A stretch of DNA of 64,000 bases from Ciona savignyi (taxonomy: Eukaryota > Chordata > Ascidiacea > Phlebobranchia > Cionidae). Below, piece by piece: positions 49,634-60,641 of this stretch. The position numbers and the translations under genes were made by a program. The stretch spans positions 2,094,629 to 2,158,628 of the forward strand of contig CH003028.1 of NCBI GenBank assembly GCA_000149265.1. The letters are read 5' to 3'. The notes under the pieces are model-generated. The model searched no databases, was not told the origin of the DNA, and saw nothing but the letters and a program-made list of their open reading frames with translations. Position 1 is the first letter of the stretch, and each line of letters starts with the position of its first letter.

Positions 49634-49902
49634 GGGTAAGAATAGGAAATGTTTATCCCCATTAATTGGAAAACGCAATGGAGGTTTACATTGGATAACT
49701 TGCACCCAACATCATGTAGCTATTGCAGTGGATTCAGTACAATTTAGACGTTTCTTTAATTTGGTAAAAGCCATCATGGGTTTGGGCAATGTCTGTTAAG
49801 TGCCTTGCCCAAGGACACAACCGACAAGCTAGCGACCAGTTTCAAACCTGTACCCCTTTTCGCCTGAAAAGCAATGCACTAACCCATCAAGCTAATCGAT
49901 TG
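49634..49902 (-). repeat. SINE-A copy, minus strand
   Basis: On the minus strand: GCTTGATGGGTTAGTGCATT at the head, GGTACAGGTTTGAAACTGG (B-box side), GTTGTGTCCTTGGGCAAGG, and at the far end GGGGATAAACATTTCC. Full length but diverged. It lies between PIGC and FCF1. Confidence 0.8.
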
Positions 49903-50110
49903 GAAAGGGTTGCAACTTGCTTAAGGGGCACCATAATGTTTAAATATGCAGCACACAAATTGCGCCAATGTTTCTTGTGGAGTGCTGCACCTAACTCGAT
50001 ATGCACAACAATTCGTTCGAAAATATTTAATGTCATCAAACCTTGAATATTAGTAGTGATAGTTGAAGGTCCAAGTTTGTGGTGATTCCGTTATCTGTCA
50101 GTAAAAGCAA

Positions 50111-50116
50111 TTTATT
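50111..50116 (-). terminator. Possible poly(A) signal for FCF1
   Basis: AATAAA on the minus strand, about 615 bases beyond the FCF1 stop. No closer canonical signal was found, so use of this site is uncertain. Confidence 0.25.
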
Positions 50117-50730
50117 GCGCAGCCTACAAGTTGTCTGCAATTGTAAATTCACAATTTAACAAAAAGGCATAATTGTGTTTTATGCCCACTTTTACTTTAT
50201 CCAACTAATTTTAACTCAAGGGAAATACACATTTAAAAAATTGCAATGGTGAAGTTTCTACAAGTACCGGTACCTAATTGCATTTGAGTTAAACATGAGA
50301 TCAATTCAGATAAACATCCACAAAACTATAAATTGAGACAAAAATTACAATATATCCATTAGCACAATATATAGATGCTAACCAATATTTCAAAAAAATT
50401 TAAACCAAAAACTGGCTTGAAAATTTAAACATTAATTTTTTCAATTTTATCCCTTTTAGATCATTTTCTATATACATCAAATTGGGGTTGTCCAATATCA
50501 TACAAAAAACTCATTAAAAATAAAAATAGATCAGGACTTGTCAAATCTCACAAAACAAAAGTATTTTTTGCCTTATTTACCATAACACCAAGTTAATTTT
50601 AGCTCGCAATAATTTGTTACGCAGCTAATTGTTGTCATCCTATTGTCACACAAATTTTAAGATGTAAGTGACGACATAGCAATGTTACCATGCTAGTCTT
50701 TCATTACTGCAACGGGCTTATGCCTTTCAA

Positions 50731-51345
50731 CTACTGGTCAGACTTGGGTGCACCAAATGCATCCGGCATTCTTTCTATTGTGTATTTATGTTGGGACAAA
50801 TACATAATCGGGACGCCTGGAATTTTCCGAATTCTACGCTTTAGATCTCGATCGCAAGTGGCTACAATGTAACACTTATGTTGGGTGACCCGTTGTATCA
50901 AACAGTCGTCGGCGTAAGCCCCTTTGTGCATGCACGGTAACCTATCAAAACGAGGATCTTTTGCAATACGAAGTGCGACACGGAATTTCGGTCCAAGTTT
51001 TTCGAGCTCAGCCATTACACAGTCTGTGATGCATGGAATGCATTTCGCATAAAGGCAGTCCATCATTGACTGCACCAGGTCCAGTTTGTTCTTGATCGAG
51101 AAATTGATGAAGTTTGTGTCAACGAGAATATGATAAGGTGGCCCCAACTGTTCATTGTATTTGAAAAACAAAGCTGATGATTGCTGTGGTAAAAACCGTT
51201 TCACTAATTCGTCACCGGTTTTTTTCTTTTTTATTAAAGTCTTTTTATTCTTTTTGTCTGTATTTCCATGGGTAAGTCGTTTGTCTTTTAAACTTATCAT
51301 CCGCTTCATTTCGGCAAATTTACGGGTTCTTTTATCTTTCCCCAT
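50731..51345 (-). CDS. FCF1: FCF1/UTP24, PIN-domain endonuclease of the SSU processome
   Basis: Nucleolar nuclease needed for early pre-rRNA cleavages that release 18S rRNA. The 204-residue protein aligns along its full length with human FCF1 (198 residues). It has a basic N-terminal tail, [12 protein letters not shown] and [18 protein letters not shown], with the first catalytic Asp at 76. Then come [21 protein letters not shown]113 of [13 protein letters not shown] (Asp 146/147) and [20 protein letters not shown], so the acidic PIN-domain residues are all present. The stretch around residues 30-50 is Lys-rich and the least conserved part. The coding region is a single exon. The start is chosen for the family MGK N-terminus; a CTAG about 22 bases upstream could be a trans-splice acceptor. 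No break is seen, so this is taken as the functional gene and not a retrocopy. Confidence 0.97.
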   Translation of the reverse strand: MGKDKRTRKFAEMKRMISLKDKRLTHGNTDKKNKKTLIKKKKTGDELVKRFLPQQSSALFFKYNEQLGPPYHILVDTNFINFSIKNKLDLVQSMMDCLYAKCIPCITDCVMAELEKLGPKFRVALRIAKDPRFDRLPCMHKGAYADDCLIQRVTQHKCYIVATCDRDLKRRIRKIPGVPIMYLSQHKYTIERMPDAFGAPKSDQ

Positions 51346-51777
51346 TATCTTAATACACCAAAGAGTCTAGGATATAGGATATACATGTTAATTCCAGTCA
51401 ATGTTAAAAAATAAAGTGTGCTACCACACGGTCAATTATTAAATTACCTCGCTATTTCGTAATTAAGCATTTTAAAAAGTTGGCGAAATATCCAAGAAAA
51501 AAAATCGCCCATGCTGTATTACTAATAAAAAAATCCGATCTCTTTGACTCTGGTTAAAGTGTTTACTGAAACACGAGCAGGGGAACTACATACACCATAG
51601 ACATCTAAATTTTCTTTCAGACTGGTCACTGTAAAATAAAGCAATGTAAAATAACAGAAGCGACATTTAAAATTGCTGTGCCAAATTTGACAACACAAAA
51701 AAAAACTTGACACACTGTTGTTATTATTTACTTAAAGTCTCTATAGGTTTACATTTTTATTATCTATAATTTGATTT

Positions 51778-52086
51778 GTCCGGCCCGGTGGTCTAGCGGT
51801 TAAGTGCGTCGCCTTTCAATCGAAAGGTTGCAGGTGCGAAACTGGTCGCTAGCTAGTCGGTTGTGTCCTTGGGCAAGGCACTTCACGGACATTGCCTGAA
51901 CCCAACGGATTAATGGGTTCTACCAAATTGAAGGAACATGTCTATCATATACAACACACTGCAATAGCTCCGGTAACCCGACGATGGGCGCGAGGTGATC
52001 TGACGATTGCCCGTGTGATAACCTCCTAGGTTTTCCCATTCACGGGGATAAACATGAATATCCTATCCTATCCTATCCTATCCTAT
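51778..52086 (+). repeat. SINE-A, full-length reference copy with TCCTA tail
   Basis: The tRNA-like head has GTGGTCTAGCGGTTAAGTGC (A-box-like) and GGTTGCAGGTGCGAAACTGG (B-box-like). The body includes TTGGGCAAGGCACTTCACGG, GCTCCGGTAACCCGACGATG and CACGGGGATAAACATGAATA. The tail is five TCCTA units (52061-52086). It is the most complete copy in the window and probably among the youngest. Confidence 0.92.
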
Positions 52087-52362
52087 TTACAATAAAAATA
52101 TTACATTATCTTCATAAATGTAACAAATATACCTTAATGTACTATAATAGCTAAATAAACTTTTAATTTAGAAAATGGTTGAATGGATGGATGTGTCATT
52201 TGTCTCGTGTGACTAGATGTGGCAATTTACTTCAAAGTAAAAAACGAATGTGTAAAAAATAAATTAGGAGAATCGGCATTGAAATAAATTACACCAATAT
52301 ACTAGGAAAATCCCCAAAACAAGACACAATTATATTGCGTTATTAGATTATGTGTGGAACTA

Positions 52363-52830
52363 CAGTAGGCGCCGCTTAATATGACCTTCTTATAGGGGTC
52401 AGACCATTTTGGTCATGATATCCAAATTGTCATAAAACCGAAGTCGTAAATTCATCGTTTAACCGAAGTAATAATAGTGTAGCGTTGACAGTAAACAAAG
52501 TACAGTAGTGTAACAGTACAAGTGACGGTAAGAATTCAGTAGGACTGTGTTGGGAAATCAGCGTCATAGCGATGTGACTGTTTTGTCACAAAGCGCCGGC
52601 ACATATCACATACAGAAAACAAGCGCGTTGAAAAGGCGGAGTTATAAGAGTATGACGTAAAAATTATTAACTGTAATAAGAGTGATGGAGAAAATGGTGG
52701 TCATATTATCCGAAATTTGGTCATATTGAACGGATAATTTTAAATGAAGAAATTTCGGACCGCGTACCAAATTGGTCACGATAAGCGGCTGGTCATATTA
52801 TCCGTGGTCATAATTTAGCGGGGCCTACTG
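52363..52830. mobile_element. pogo/Tigger-type MITE, 468 bp
   Basis: Inverted repeats CAGTAGGCGCCGCTTAATAT at the left and ...TTTAGCGGGGCCTACTG at the right, flanked by TA on both sides (52361-52362 and 52831-52832). Repeats of this form with a TA target are typical of pogo/Tigger relatives in the Tc1/mariner superfamily. GGTCATATTATCC-like motifs recur inside. No transposase frame is present. Confidence 0.85.
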
Positions 52831-53017
52831 TAATAGAAACCCGTAATCAGCATAAATAAATAAAAAATAACGATGTTACGACACGACAATAAACTTATCT
52901 TCATTCGTCGTTTTTAACATCTTATTCTTATATTTTTTACACCCAATTTATTCTTATGTTTTTTACACCCAATATATATGTGCGCAAGATATGTTTTGAC
53001 GAACGAAAAAAAAATTA

Positions 53018-53130
53018 CACAGCACACTTAAATAGCTCCGATAACCTGAAGGTGGGCGCAAGGTAATCTGATGATTGTTAACGCTCCATGCGTTTTCCCA
53101 TTCGAGGGGATAAACATGAATGTTCAATCA
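53018..53130 (+). repeat. SINE-A fragment (3' half)
   Basis: ACACAGCACACTTAAATAGC, ACCTGAAGGTGGGCGCAAGG and GGGGATAAACATGAATG in SINE-A order, without head or tail. Confidence 0.75.
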
Positions 53131-53831
53131 TACTTTTTATGTAAAAAGTTTAAATCGACAAGGTGAAAGTCTTTCAACAGAATGATTTTTTTTAGAAATT
53201 CAAAGATATACGAAGGGAAATATAATGGAGCCAAACATATATTATGACTATTTACTTTACCATAAAGTACACGCCAACTGTGGACAACTCCATTGCTATT
53301 CAATCTTGTTTTGTCGCAAGTAGTAAATCTTACGCAATTTTATAACTTCAATTTGAATATAAACTTAATAAACCGAAGCCATTTGTCCATTAGAGACTGA
53401 TTCTACACATTTTTAAAACCGCGAGTCCATTGTTCGAGGATGTTTAAACAGAATATAGCATGCTGTGCTTTAGAAACTATTCTTTCTGTTCGAAGAATCA
53501 GGTTGCTTCATGTCTCTCATATCCCCACGTAGATATTTGTTCACGAGATACATCTAGACCAACCCGAAGACTTCTGTTTATTATGTTAGTAGCTTAATCA
53601 CGAGACTTCTAGCCAAGAAAAGTTTAACGCATTAAATTTCAAATAGTACTCAGTGGTATATTTAATATGCAGCATAAAATAAGGAAATGTTCTTAGTGGC
53701 AGCTTTATATGCAATAATTAACTTTTTATCCCTACGTTCCTGGATAAAGCAAATTATCTTGATTTTGCATATATTCTGTAATAGAAAACAACCAACAAGC
53801 ATTTTAAAATTTTATTTTTTGTGTTATAAAA

Positions 53832-55797
53832 ATGAAATTAACAATGTTTTCAAGCGCGTTGGTTATTATCTGCAGCCAATTCATCCAAACTGAAGCCCGA
53901 CGTGAGTCATGTATATATAAATATATCGCATGCTAATTTGTGCATATATATAGCACATATTGCATACGCATGCTGTTATATATATAAATATTTCGCCTAA
54001 AAATCAAGTCAATAAATTTAACGGGTAGTACTAAAACTAATGAAACAAGATTGTTATCATATACATCACATACATTTTGGGTAACCCGTCAGTGGACATG
54101 AAGTAATATGATATGTGTAATAATTTCCCTTTCGTTTTTCAAATCACGAAAATATAACAACATTATCCAATGTTAGCTATTTCATATTTATGTATTTTAT
54201 AAACTGTATCTTACTTTTGCACGACAGGTTGCACAAGCTCCGTTTACTGCCCAGGGTCACAATCGTGTTGCTACTTATCATCATACTCCAGCTACAAGTA
54301 CTGTTCTAATTCCTGCTACAACTGGAACAGTATAACAACTACCTTTACTTCAGCTTACACTTTGGGGTAAATTTTATCGATATAACGACCACAAATTTAC
54401 AATAACAAAATAGGTGTTTATCTCGAACATATGCTTGTTTTATTTAGGGTTGGAGCAATTGTTGGGATAGTCATCGGTTGCATCGTTTTCATAAGCGCTT
54501 GCATAGCAGCATGTGTGTACGGCTGCTGCAGACCAGGTTCACAAAACCTATCAACGCCAACAACCACGTATGTGGCCAGCACCCAATTTCAAAGTAAGAA
54601 TGTTTTTTCAAATTAACAATGTTTTTTTCAAAGAAAGAATGTCTTGAATTGTTGTTTTAAAGGTGGGTTGGAAAACGCAGATTTTGTCCACAAACAAACA
54701 ATTTACGAAATGCGTAAGTCATTTTGTTTGCCTGTGGGAAATCGTCAAAATCTGTATAGTCCACCACCAAAATATTGATTTTATGTAAAAAGGCAATACC
54801 TGCAATTGCTATGTTGAATGCAAACATAAACTATTCAAATATTCGTCCTCAAAAACCGGCTCACAAAGCATTGAAATATTAGTCCACTGGCCTTATTAAA
54901 GAGGTACTGCCAAACATGGAAATAAGAAAATTCGTCTAATCTCTAACATACCCCAACAACGTTGAGTTTTAAACGAATGTAAAATCAACATTTAAGCTCG
55001 CAGGTGCGTACGTTTTACATTGTTCGCGGATTATATATCTACAGACACAAAAATGTTAGTTTTGTCCATCAACATGTTAAATATTTTCTCCTGGATAAGA
55101 TTTCTTTCCCCATAGTGCCCATTAAAATCGAATCAAAAATTGATTTTAGAAAATTCATGTTTCATCCTACTGAAAACTTAAGGAGCCATATTGCACTATA
55201 CGGGCTATTGGCAAGTTTACCGGCGTTAACTGTTGAATTTTCCGAAGCTATTGATGGTGGTTGTTGATTGCGAAATATCACCTTTAACCCACGTTCCCGC
55301 ATTATACACCATTTTGCGTCTTATTTTCCTCCAAAAGTTCATTATTTACATTTATATTTCTATTTTTCATCTTTCACCTTAATTTCTTGCATTTTTGGGT
55401 CATATTTTCTCGAATTGTTTAATATTTTGTCATCTAAAACTTTAACTTTTAGACTTAAGGTAACATTTTGCGATTATTATTTTGTATATGAATTGAACTC
55501 ATTTCTGTATAAGTTTAATCTAATAGGTTTAATTTAGTTAGCCCAAGCCCAATCAGTACCGCCCGATTAAGGCATCGGCTGAGATAAACGGACGGACTGA
55601 ATCGTCATTTATTCTTTACAGCTCAGCAGCAACAAGGAGGCTTCGTTAACACTCAGTACAGCAACGCCCCACAACCAGCACCACAGTACAATACAAACTT
55701 CGTCGACCAGAAGCCACCATTACCTTCGTATTCAAGTTCACCTCCCTTTGAACCCAACATGTCTCACCCTGGCACTATACCTACTTACACACAATGA
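53832..55797 (+). CDS. CYYR1/Shisa-like Cys/Tyr-rich single-pass membrane protein, four exons
   Basis: Exons 53832-53901, 54228-54366, 54448-54593 and 55622-55797, all GT/AG and in phase, giving 176 residues. Exon 1 encodes a signal peptide (MKLTMFSSALVIICSQFIQT, cleaved near residue 22). Exon 2 is a small extracellular domain with six cysteines (25, 31, 37, 38, 49, 53), including a CC pair, and many tyrosines (SCCYLSSYSSYKYCSNSC). Exon 3 is the membrane segment, about residues 71-92 (VGAIVGIVIGCIVFISACIA), followed by a CVYGCC palmitoylation-like patch. Exon 4 is a Gln/Pro/Tyr-rich tail with PPLPSYSSSPP, similar to the proline motifs of Shisa-like adaptors that bind WW-domain proteins. The layout matches cysteine/tyrosine-rich protein 1 (CYYR1), though primary similarity is weak, so the family is inferred from architecture. 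A poly(A) signal lies at 56119. Confidence 0.82.
54055..54113 (+). repeat. SINE-A fragment in intron 1 of the CYYR1-like gene
   Basis: TTGGGTAACCCGTCAGTGG and GAAGTAATATGAT match the CCGGTAACCCGAC...GAGGTGATCTGAC section of SINE-A. Very short and diverged. Confidence 0.45.
54594..55621. other. Intron 3 of the CYYR1-like gene
   Basis: About 1 kb. A long AT-rich stretch at 55004-55537 stays open in one frame with a single stop, but it shows no recognisable domain and no splice logic. A short palindromic motif pair (GATTTTGTCCACAAACAAAC and its approximate complement) lies near 54680-54760. Confidence 0.5.
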
Positions 55798-56118
55798 AAT
55801 TCTCCGTTTTCCTCTGTCAATAGTTACGCTCTTTTACTGTTTATAAGAATTAATTAAATTTGGTAAAAGGATTGTGTTATTCGGTTATACATCCTGCTTA
55901 ATTATCATAATAACTTTTAACGTTTTCCCAAAATATAATTTCATATATCGAATTTCTTGAATCAATGATTGTATCCATCTTGTTAGTTTATAATTTTGCA
56001 CCGATTTAGAGGTAAATTTTATTAATTTATACTATTCTTATAAATTTCAATACGTTAATAGGCGTTGCTCGTAGTAATATACCTTGTAGCAAGCTTAAAG
56101 TAGTAAAAATATACCATC

Positions 56119-56124
56119 AATAAA
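56119..56124 (+). terminator. Candidate poly(A) signal of the CYYR1-like gene
   Basis: AATAAA about 320 bases beyond the stop, followed by T/GT-rich sequence (TGTTTTATTATTCTCGG). Confidence 0.4.
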
Positions 56125-56609
56125 CTAAAATGTTTTATTATTCTCGGTTTGTGTGAGGGTGAATGTGCCAGTAGTTTATTACAAAGCTGGAAATCGTTTG
56201 AGTTAGTATGAGCAAATCCGTTGAATAAAAATAATAATACACCTAATATAAAATAAACAAATGGACCCCAGATGGAATATCTAAAAGTTCTTAAACTCTT
56301 ATTGTCTCTCCACCTTCGCAATTTAGTTTATATCAATATATTTAATGTTAAGAAAATCACTAAAATTGTTTTGATTTAACGACCATATATTTATGCGACA
56401 CAGTTTTTTCAGCCGAAATACAGCGGGGTTTTACAAAATTTTGCACAGTATTCATAATTAAAAACTGTGATGTTGTAGTTGTTATTTGTATAAGTCCAAA
56501 CAGTAAGTCCATTTGACTAGTCAGGTCACAATCCATAAAGTACAACCATGCACGTAACCTGAATAAGGTTGACTACATGTTTACTTAGGGATTCCATGAC
56601 TATAGCATA

Positions 56610-56848
56610 GAATATTTAATGTTTATCCTTGTGAATGGGAAAACGCAATGAACACACGGGCAATTGTCAGATGACCTCGCGCCCACCGTCGGGCTACTGT
56701 AGCTGTTACAGTGTGTTGTGTATGATTAAAACGTTCCTTTAAATTGGTAGAACCCATTAATCCACTGAGTTCAGGCAAAGTCCTTTAAGTGCCATGCTCA
56801 AAAATACACAGAGCTAGATAGTAACCATTTTCGAATCTGCAACGCCTC
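56610..56848 (-). repeat. SINE-A copy, minus strand
   Basis: On the minus strand: GCAGATTCGAAAATGG (B-box side), then CCACTGAGTTCAGGC-type body sequence, with CCCGACGGTGGGCGCGAGG and CACAAGGATAAACATTAAAT at the far end. The A-box half of the head is missing. Confidence 0.8.
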
Positions 56849-56849
56849 G

Positions 56850-56935
56850 GGAATGGTAACGCGACCGATACATATATAAATAACAAAAACGTCCCTTATT
56901 GACGAGCCTATCTTGGGTTCAAAACTTGGCTAAAT
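56850..56935 (+). repeat. SINE-B copy
   Basis: GGAATGGTAACGCGACCGA at the start and TTGGGTTCAAAACTTGGC at the end. It directly abuts the SINE-A copy to its left and another SINE-B to its right. Confidence 0.7.
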
Positions 56936-56950
56936 ACAAACAAACATATA

Positions 56951-57040
56951 GTGTCGCCGGAAAGTTAACGCGACCTATGCATATACTGCTCAATGAATTA
57001 AAAAAACGTTCTTAGTGAAGAGTGAAGTACGGTCTTAAGA
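56951..57040 (+). repeat. SINE-B copy, diverged
   Basis: GCCGGAAAGTTAACGCGACC at the start, with a body similar to the neighbouring copy (AAAAACGTTCTTAGTGA). The B-box side is poorly kept. Confidence 0.55.
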
Positions 57041-57079
57041 TAAAATGGTTAACACGACCGGTAAATACACCAATTTTTT

Positions 57080-57845
57080 GTGGTCGGTAATCACCGATTT
57101 ACATACAGCATACTTAAACCACCAATTTACATAAAACATACAGTGGAACCCCGCTTGACGACCACCTCTTTACCAGGACCACTGCAGTGCGGTCCAAAAT
57201 AATTTAATATGGTAATGCATTGTATACTGTTTCAATAACGCGACCACCCCGGTTTCCAGACCAGGACCGCCATATTTTGGTCCAAAACTTCAAATTTAAC
57301 TCCGCTTAAGTGACCACACATGCCCAATAATGTGCTTTTGTACCAAAAATAATAAGTTTAAATTTCTTTTGTGATCAAAACAAAAAGATTACATGAGCGC
57401 GTACGCACACACAAAGACAATTGTGGCAAATAGAACTGAATTTTATAAGATAAATTTCAGAACTAACAGTTGTTTAAATTCTTTTTGCAAAAAATAATGG
57501 CATTTTGTAAAAATTTTGTAAAAAGGCAAACGTTTTGGCTGCATATGACGACAACTTGCTTTAAAGCAAAATTCACTAACACGACCACCCCGCTAACCCG
57601 ACCGCTTGATGACGGTGCCATAGGTGGTCAGGTAAGCGGGGTTCCACTGTATTTAAATAAACGGATTTACATACAGTATACTTAAACCACCGATTTACAT
57701 AAAGTATACTTAAACCACCGATTTGCATGAAGCATACTTAAACCACCGATTTACATGAAGCATACTTAAATCACCAATTTACACGAAGCATACTTAAACC
57801 ACCGATTTACATATAACATACTTAAATCAACCGATTTACATACAC
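57080..57845. repeat. 28-bp minisatellite interrupted by a MITE
   Basis: Units of the form CCACCGATTTACATRAAGYA followed by TACTTAAA are present on both sides of the pogo-type element, at 57085-57140 and 57655-57845, with about nine units in all. The unit resembles the SINE-B head region (ACCGAT followed by ACATA), and a SINE-B-like head (ATGGTTAACACGACCGG) sits just upstream at 57045. Confidence 0.85.
57141..57649. mobile_element. pogo/Tigger-type MITE, 509 bp, nested in a minisatellite
   Basis: Inverted repeats CAGTGGAACCCCGCTTGACG (left) and TAAGCGGGGTTCCACTG (right), flanked by TA at 57139-57140 and 57650-57651. Sub-terminal ACGACCACC/GGTGGTC motifs repeat inside. There is no transposase frame. 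It belongs to the same broad group as the element at 52.4 kb but has a different end sequence. Confidence 0.88.
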
Positions 57846-59549
57846 CATCGAAAAGGAACCTATAGTGACGAGTCCACTCCGTTTCTTAATTTCGTAAAAA
57901 TATTAATACACCGTTGGTTTACGAATATTTCAAACTAAATAGGAATTTTCAACAATATGTGCAAACGAACAACCAGGAATTGTGCTTAATGCAACGGCGT
58001 AATCGTAAAACCAGTTATATTATTTTCCACAAGGTTCATTGGAAACCTGAATGATATTTCAAGCTTTCCTCATAGCAGCACATCGTGCCTATCGCGGTTT
58101 TCATATTTTACTACATTATCAAGAAATATGACGCCACAAAGGCACTGGTTACCACGTACCAGTACTGATAAACACTTCTAGGAAGATTTTTTTTCTGTCG
58201 GAAAAGTACGGGTTTTGTACGCCAAATAGCCCCATTGGTACGAAATAAACCATGGATATCTGATTAAATTGCGACTACAATTGACACCTCGCAGAGAAAA
58301 TATAAATGTAACTCTCTGCTCCGTAGTTGGAATTTTATCTGAATAGCTGTTAGAAATTTTAAATGTAAAAAATAAAGAAAATTTTAACATTTTTTTGTGG
58401 TAAAAGTGATTTTCAGAGTAGAAAAATGGTCGTTTTAAATAATCTTACTTAACGTTGATAAAATTGTCTTGATTTTACAAGATTACCAAATGCCAAGCAT
58501 ACACGGCCAAGTGTAACCCTAAAAATATCTTGGAACAATTCACCAAACTGACTAACTAGAAAAGTAGAAAGTAGCCACGGGACAACTTGGCACTAACTAC
58601 TTAGTAAGCTATGCGGTGCTTTATATCTTAAAAATGTAAATGTTGGTGATTTCATTTGTTGGAAAAACATTGAAAAGGTTTTGAAAGGTGCTACGTCTTG
58701 TGACAGATTTGGTTACTCCCATAAAAATGGCACGCAAGGGCGTGTTACCCGATCCTTCCCACGCATAAAAGTAATGAGAATGGCCCCAGTTTGTGTACAT
58801 TGTATTTGTGCAAATGCATGGCGAACAGTATGGCGACGTTTTCAAGCAGGTGAATATGTCGTATTTAAAGTCCAGCCTAAGGACACTTCATAATTACAGT
58901 GGTCTCGAATTTAAAACATAACCGAAAAATAAAATTAAGCGAAGCAAATAAATGTAGTTGTTTCTAAGCAAATAATGAAGTGAGTTAAAGGGTTATATCT
59001 TATATTTAAAAAGAAACCAAGCATTTTATCTTGATAGTATGCATATGTGCTGTTATGGCGGTTTCGCTATTCAACTATGACGACATCAAATTGGTTATCG
59101 ACGACAAACACTTCCGAGAAGGTTTATCTTTGCGCGGATTATAAATCGGGTGGAGTCCCAACTACGTAACGGAAAGTTTTCGGGGAATCCCCGTAGTAAA
59201 GAAGGCCAAAGATTTTTTAAGGCGCCAATCTAATCACAAATGCCAATAAGAGGAATTTGGAAACGGTAAAGCAGGTCATATCATATTGCTGGCTAGTGGT
59301 GTTTATCAAGGTAGATTTATGCAGTCGAAAGCTCAGACGACACGCAGATTAGAAGTTCTCAGGCTCTTACACAGGGTCAGGACCTTTATTCTTTGACAAA
59401 TACCATCCAGGAATTTACTGTATATGATAATTATCACTGGGACTATTACCATCATCGCGAGTTTAACATGTACATCTTTCTACATACAAAGTAATCTTAC
59501 TTGGGTTTTTATTAATACTTTATAATGGCAGATTTTTAAAGATTTTTTT

Positions 59550-59651
59550 TGTACCGGGCCAAGTTTCGAATCCATCAAGCTCGTCACCAGGATCGTTTTT
59601 GTAAAGCCGTCGATATATATGTATTGGTTACCTTAACCATTCGGTCACTGG
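59550..59651 (-). repeat. SINE-B copy
   Basis: Minus strand: GTGACCGAATGGTTAAGGTA at the head and ATTCGAAACTTGGCCCGG at the end. Confidence 0.7.
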
Positions 59652-59910
59652 ACTGTACATAGAGCGGAATTAACATGCATTACTGTTTACACGTGAAAAT
59701 CTTTACATGATGGTTAATTGTTTTAGGTTGATGGTCCGAGTTTTAATTGTTGGGATAAAATCAGCCATGGGTTGTAACAGAAAATTAGCTGGGGGTTATG
59801 GACAAAAGCTATAGGATATATTTGCAAATGGTACATACTAATTTGCAAATGCTCATAAAAGTTGGATTAAATCAAGTAGGGCGGCATAGAAATATTGAGA
59901 CGGGGATTGT

Positions 59911-60014
59911 TTTACCGAGCTAAGTTTTGAGCCCATGATGGGCTCGTCACTTGGACCGTTTTTGTATAGGTTGGTAAATGTATAGGTCGCTCCAACTATT
60001 TGGCCACACGACCG
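59911..60014 (-). repeat. SINE-B copy
   Basis: Minus strand: GTGTGGCCAAATAGTTGGAG at the head and GGGCTCAAAACTTAGCTCGG at the end, with the internal GACGAGCCCATCATGG also conserved. Confidence 0.7.
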
Positions 60015-60608
60015 TATGCCTACTGACACAGGGAACTTCCACATAATATTTTCACAAGGCCGACTGCGACGTTCTGTAATAAATATACCATCTAAAAATA
60101 GATTTTCTTGTTCCGCTTTTCGAAGGCCACCTACTGGTTCCTGTTCCGCATTCCACCATTACGTCCGCATACCAAACCTCGGTTTAAAATTTTACATCAC
60201 CAAGCAAACTTTATTTCATATGTAAATGTGACGTCAGTAATCAAGGTTTATTTGGACTGTAAACACCAGTAAAATTCCAGTGGAATTTAAAATTAAACAG
60301 GAGAGGTTCTTTTATTGTCAGTTCTTTTTAGAATATTGCAGACTGTATATCAAAGATACCTTTGGGCAATATTAGGCTGATACACAGTTCTTGTAAGATT
60401 AATATGGAAAAACGCAGAGAAATAACGCTAAAACAAAAATGGTCCTGGAGTAGCTCACTTGATATACAGTGTTTAAATTATAGGAAGCAAAAATGACGCA
60501 TTGATTGCTTAATAGTCTATTTTGTTGTGTCCATATTGCCAAGGTCGCATAAAGATCTGTCGATGACTCACAGTCACTTAACTTTGTCACCTTAATGACG
60601 TCACAAAC

Positions 60609-60641
60609 ATGTTTGTTTTCCAGACCTATCGAGTAAACAAG
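60609..60641 (+). promoter_or_regulatory. Candidate SL trans-splice acceptor before the TNFR-like gene
   Basis: TTTGTTTTCCAG ends at 60623, 18 bases before the ATG at 60642. A strong acceptor this close to a signal-peptide start codon fits trans-splicing of a spliced leader, well known in Ciona, or a cis-spliced 5' UTR exon. Reading from an ATG at 60609 would place residues before the signal peptide, so 60642 is preferred. Confidence 0.5.

Larger units (their letters stand above)
57846..60641. other. Intergenic stretch before the TNFR-like gene
   Basis: Two SINE-B copies lie at 59.6 and 59.9 kb. Overlapping open frames at 58621-58893 on both strands match no known protein. Otherwise nothing recognised apart from the gene's presumptive 5' end. 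Confidence 0.45.

Noticed and set aside
55004-55537. Nearly open 178-codon stretch in intron 3 of the CYYR1-like gene
   Set aside because: It has one internal stop and very AT-rich, phenylalanine-heavy content with no domain. Including it would break the well-phased splice structure.
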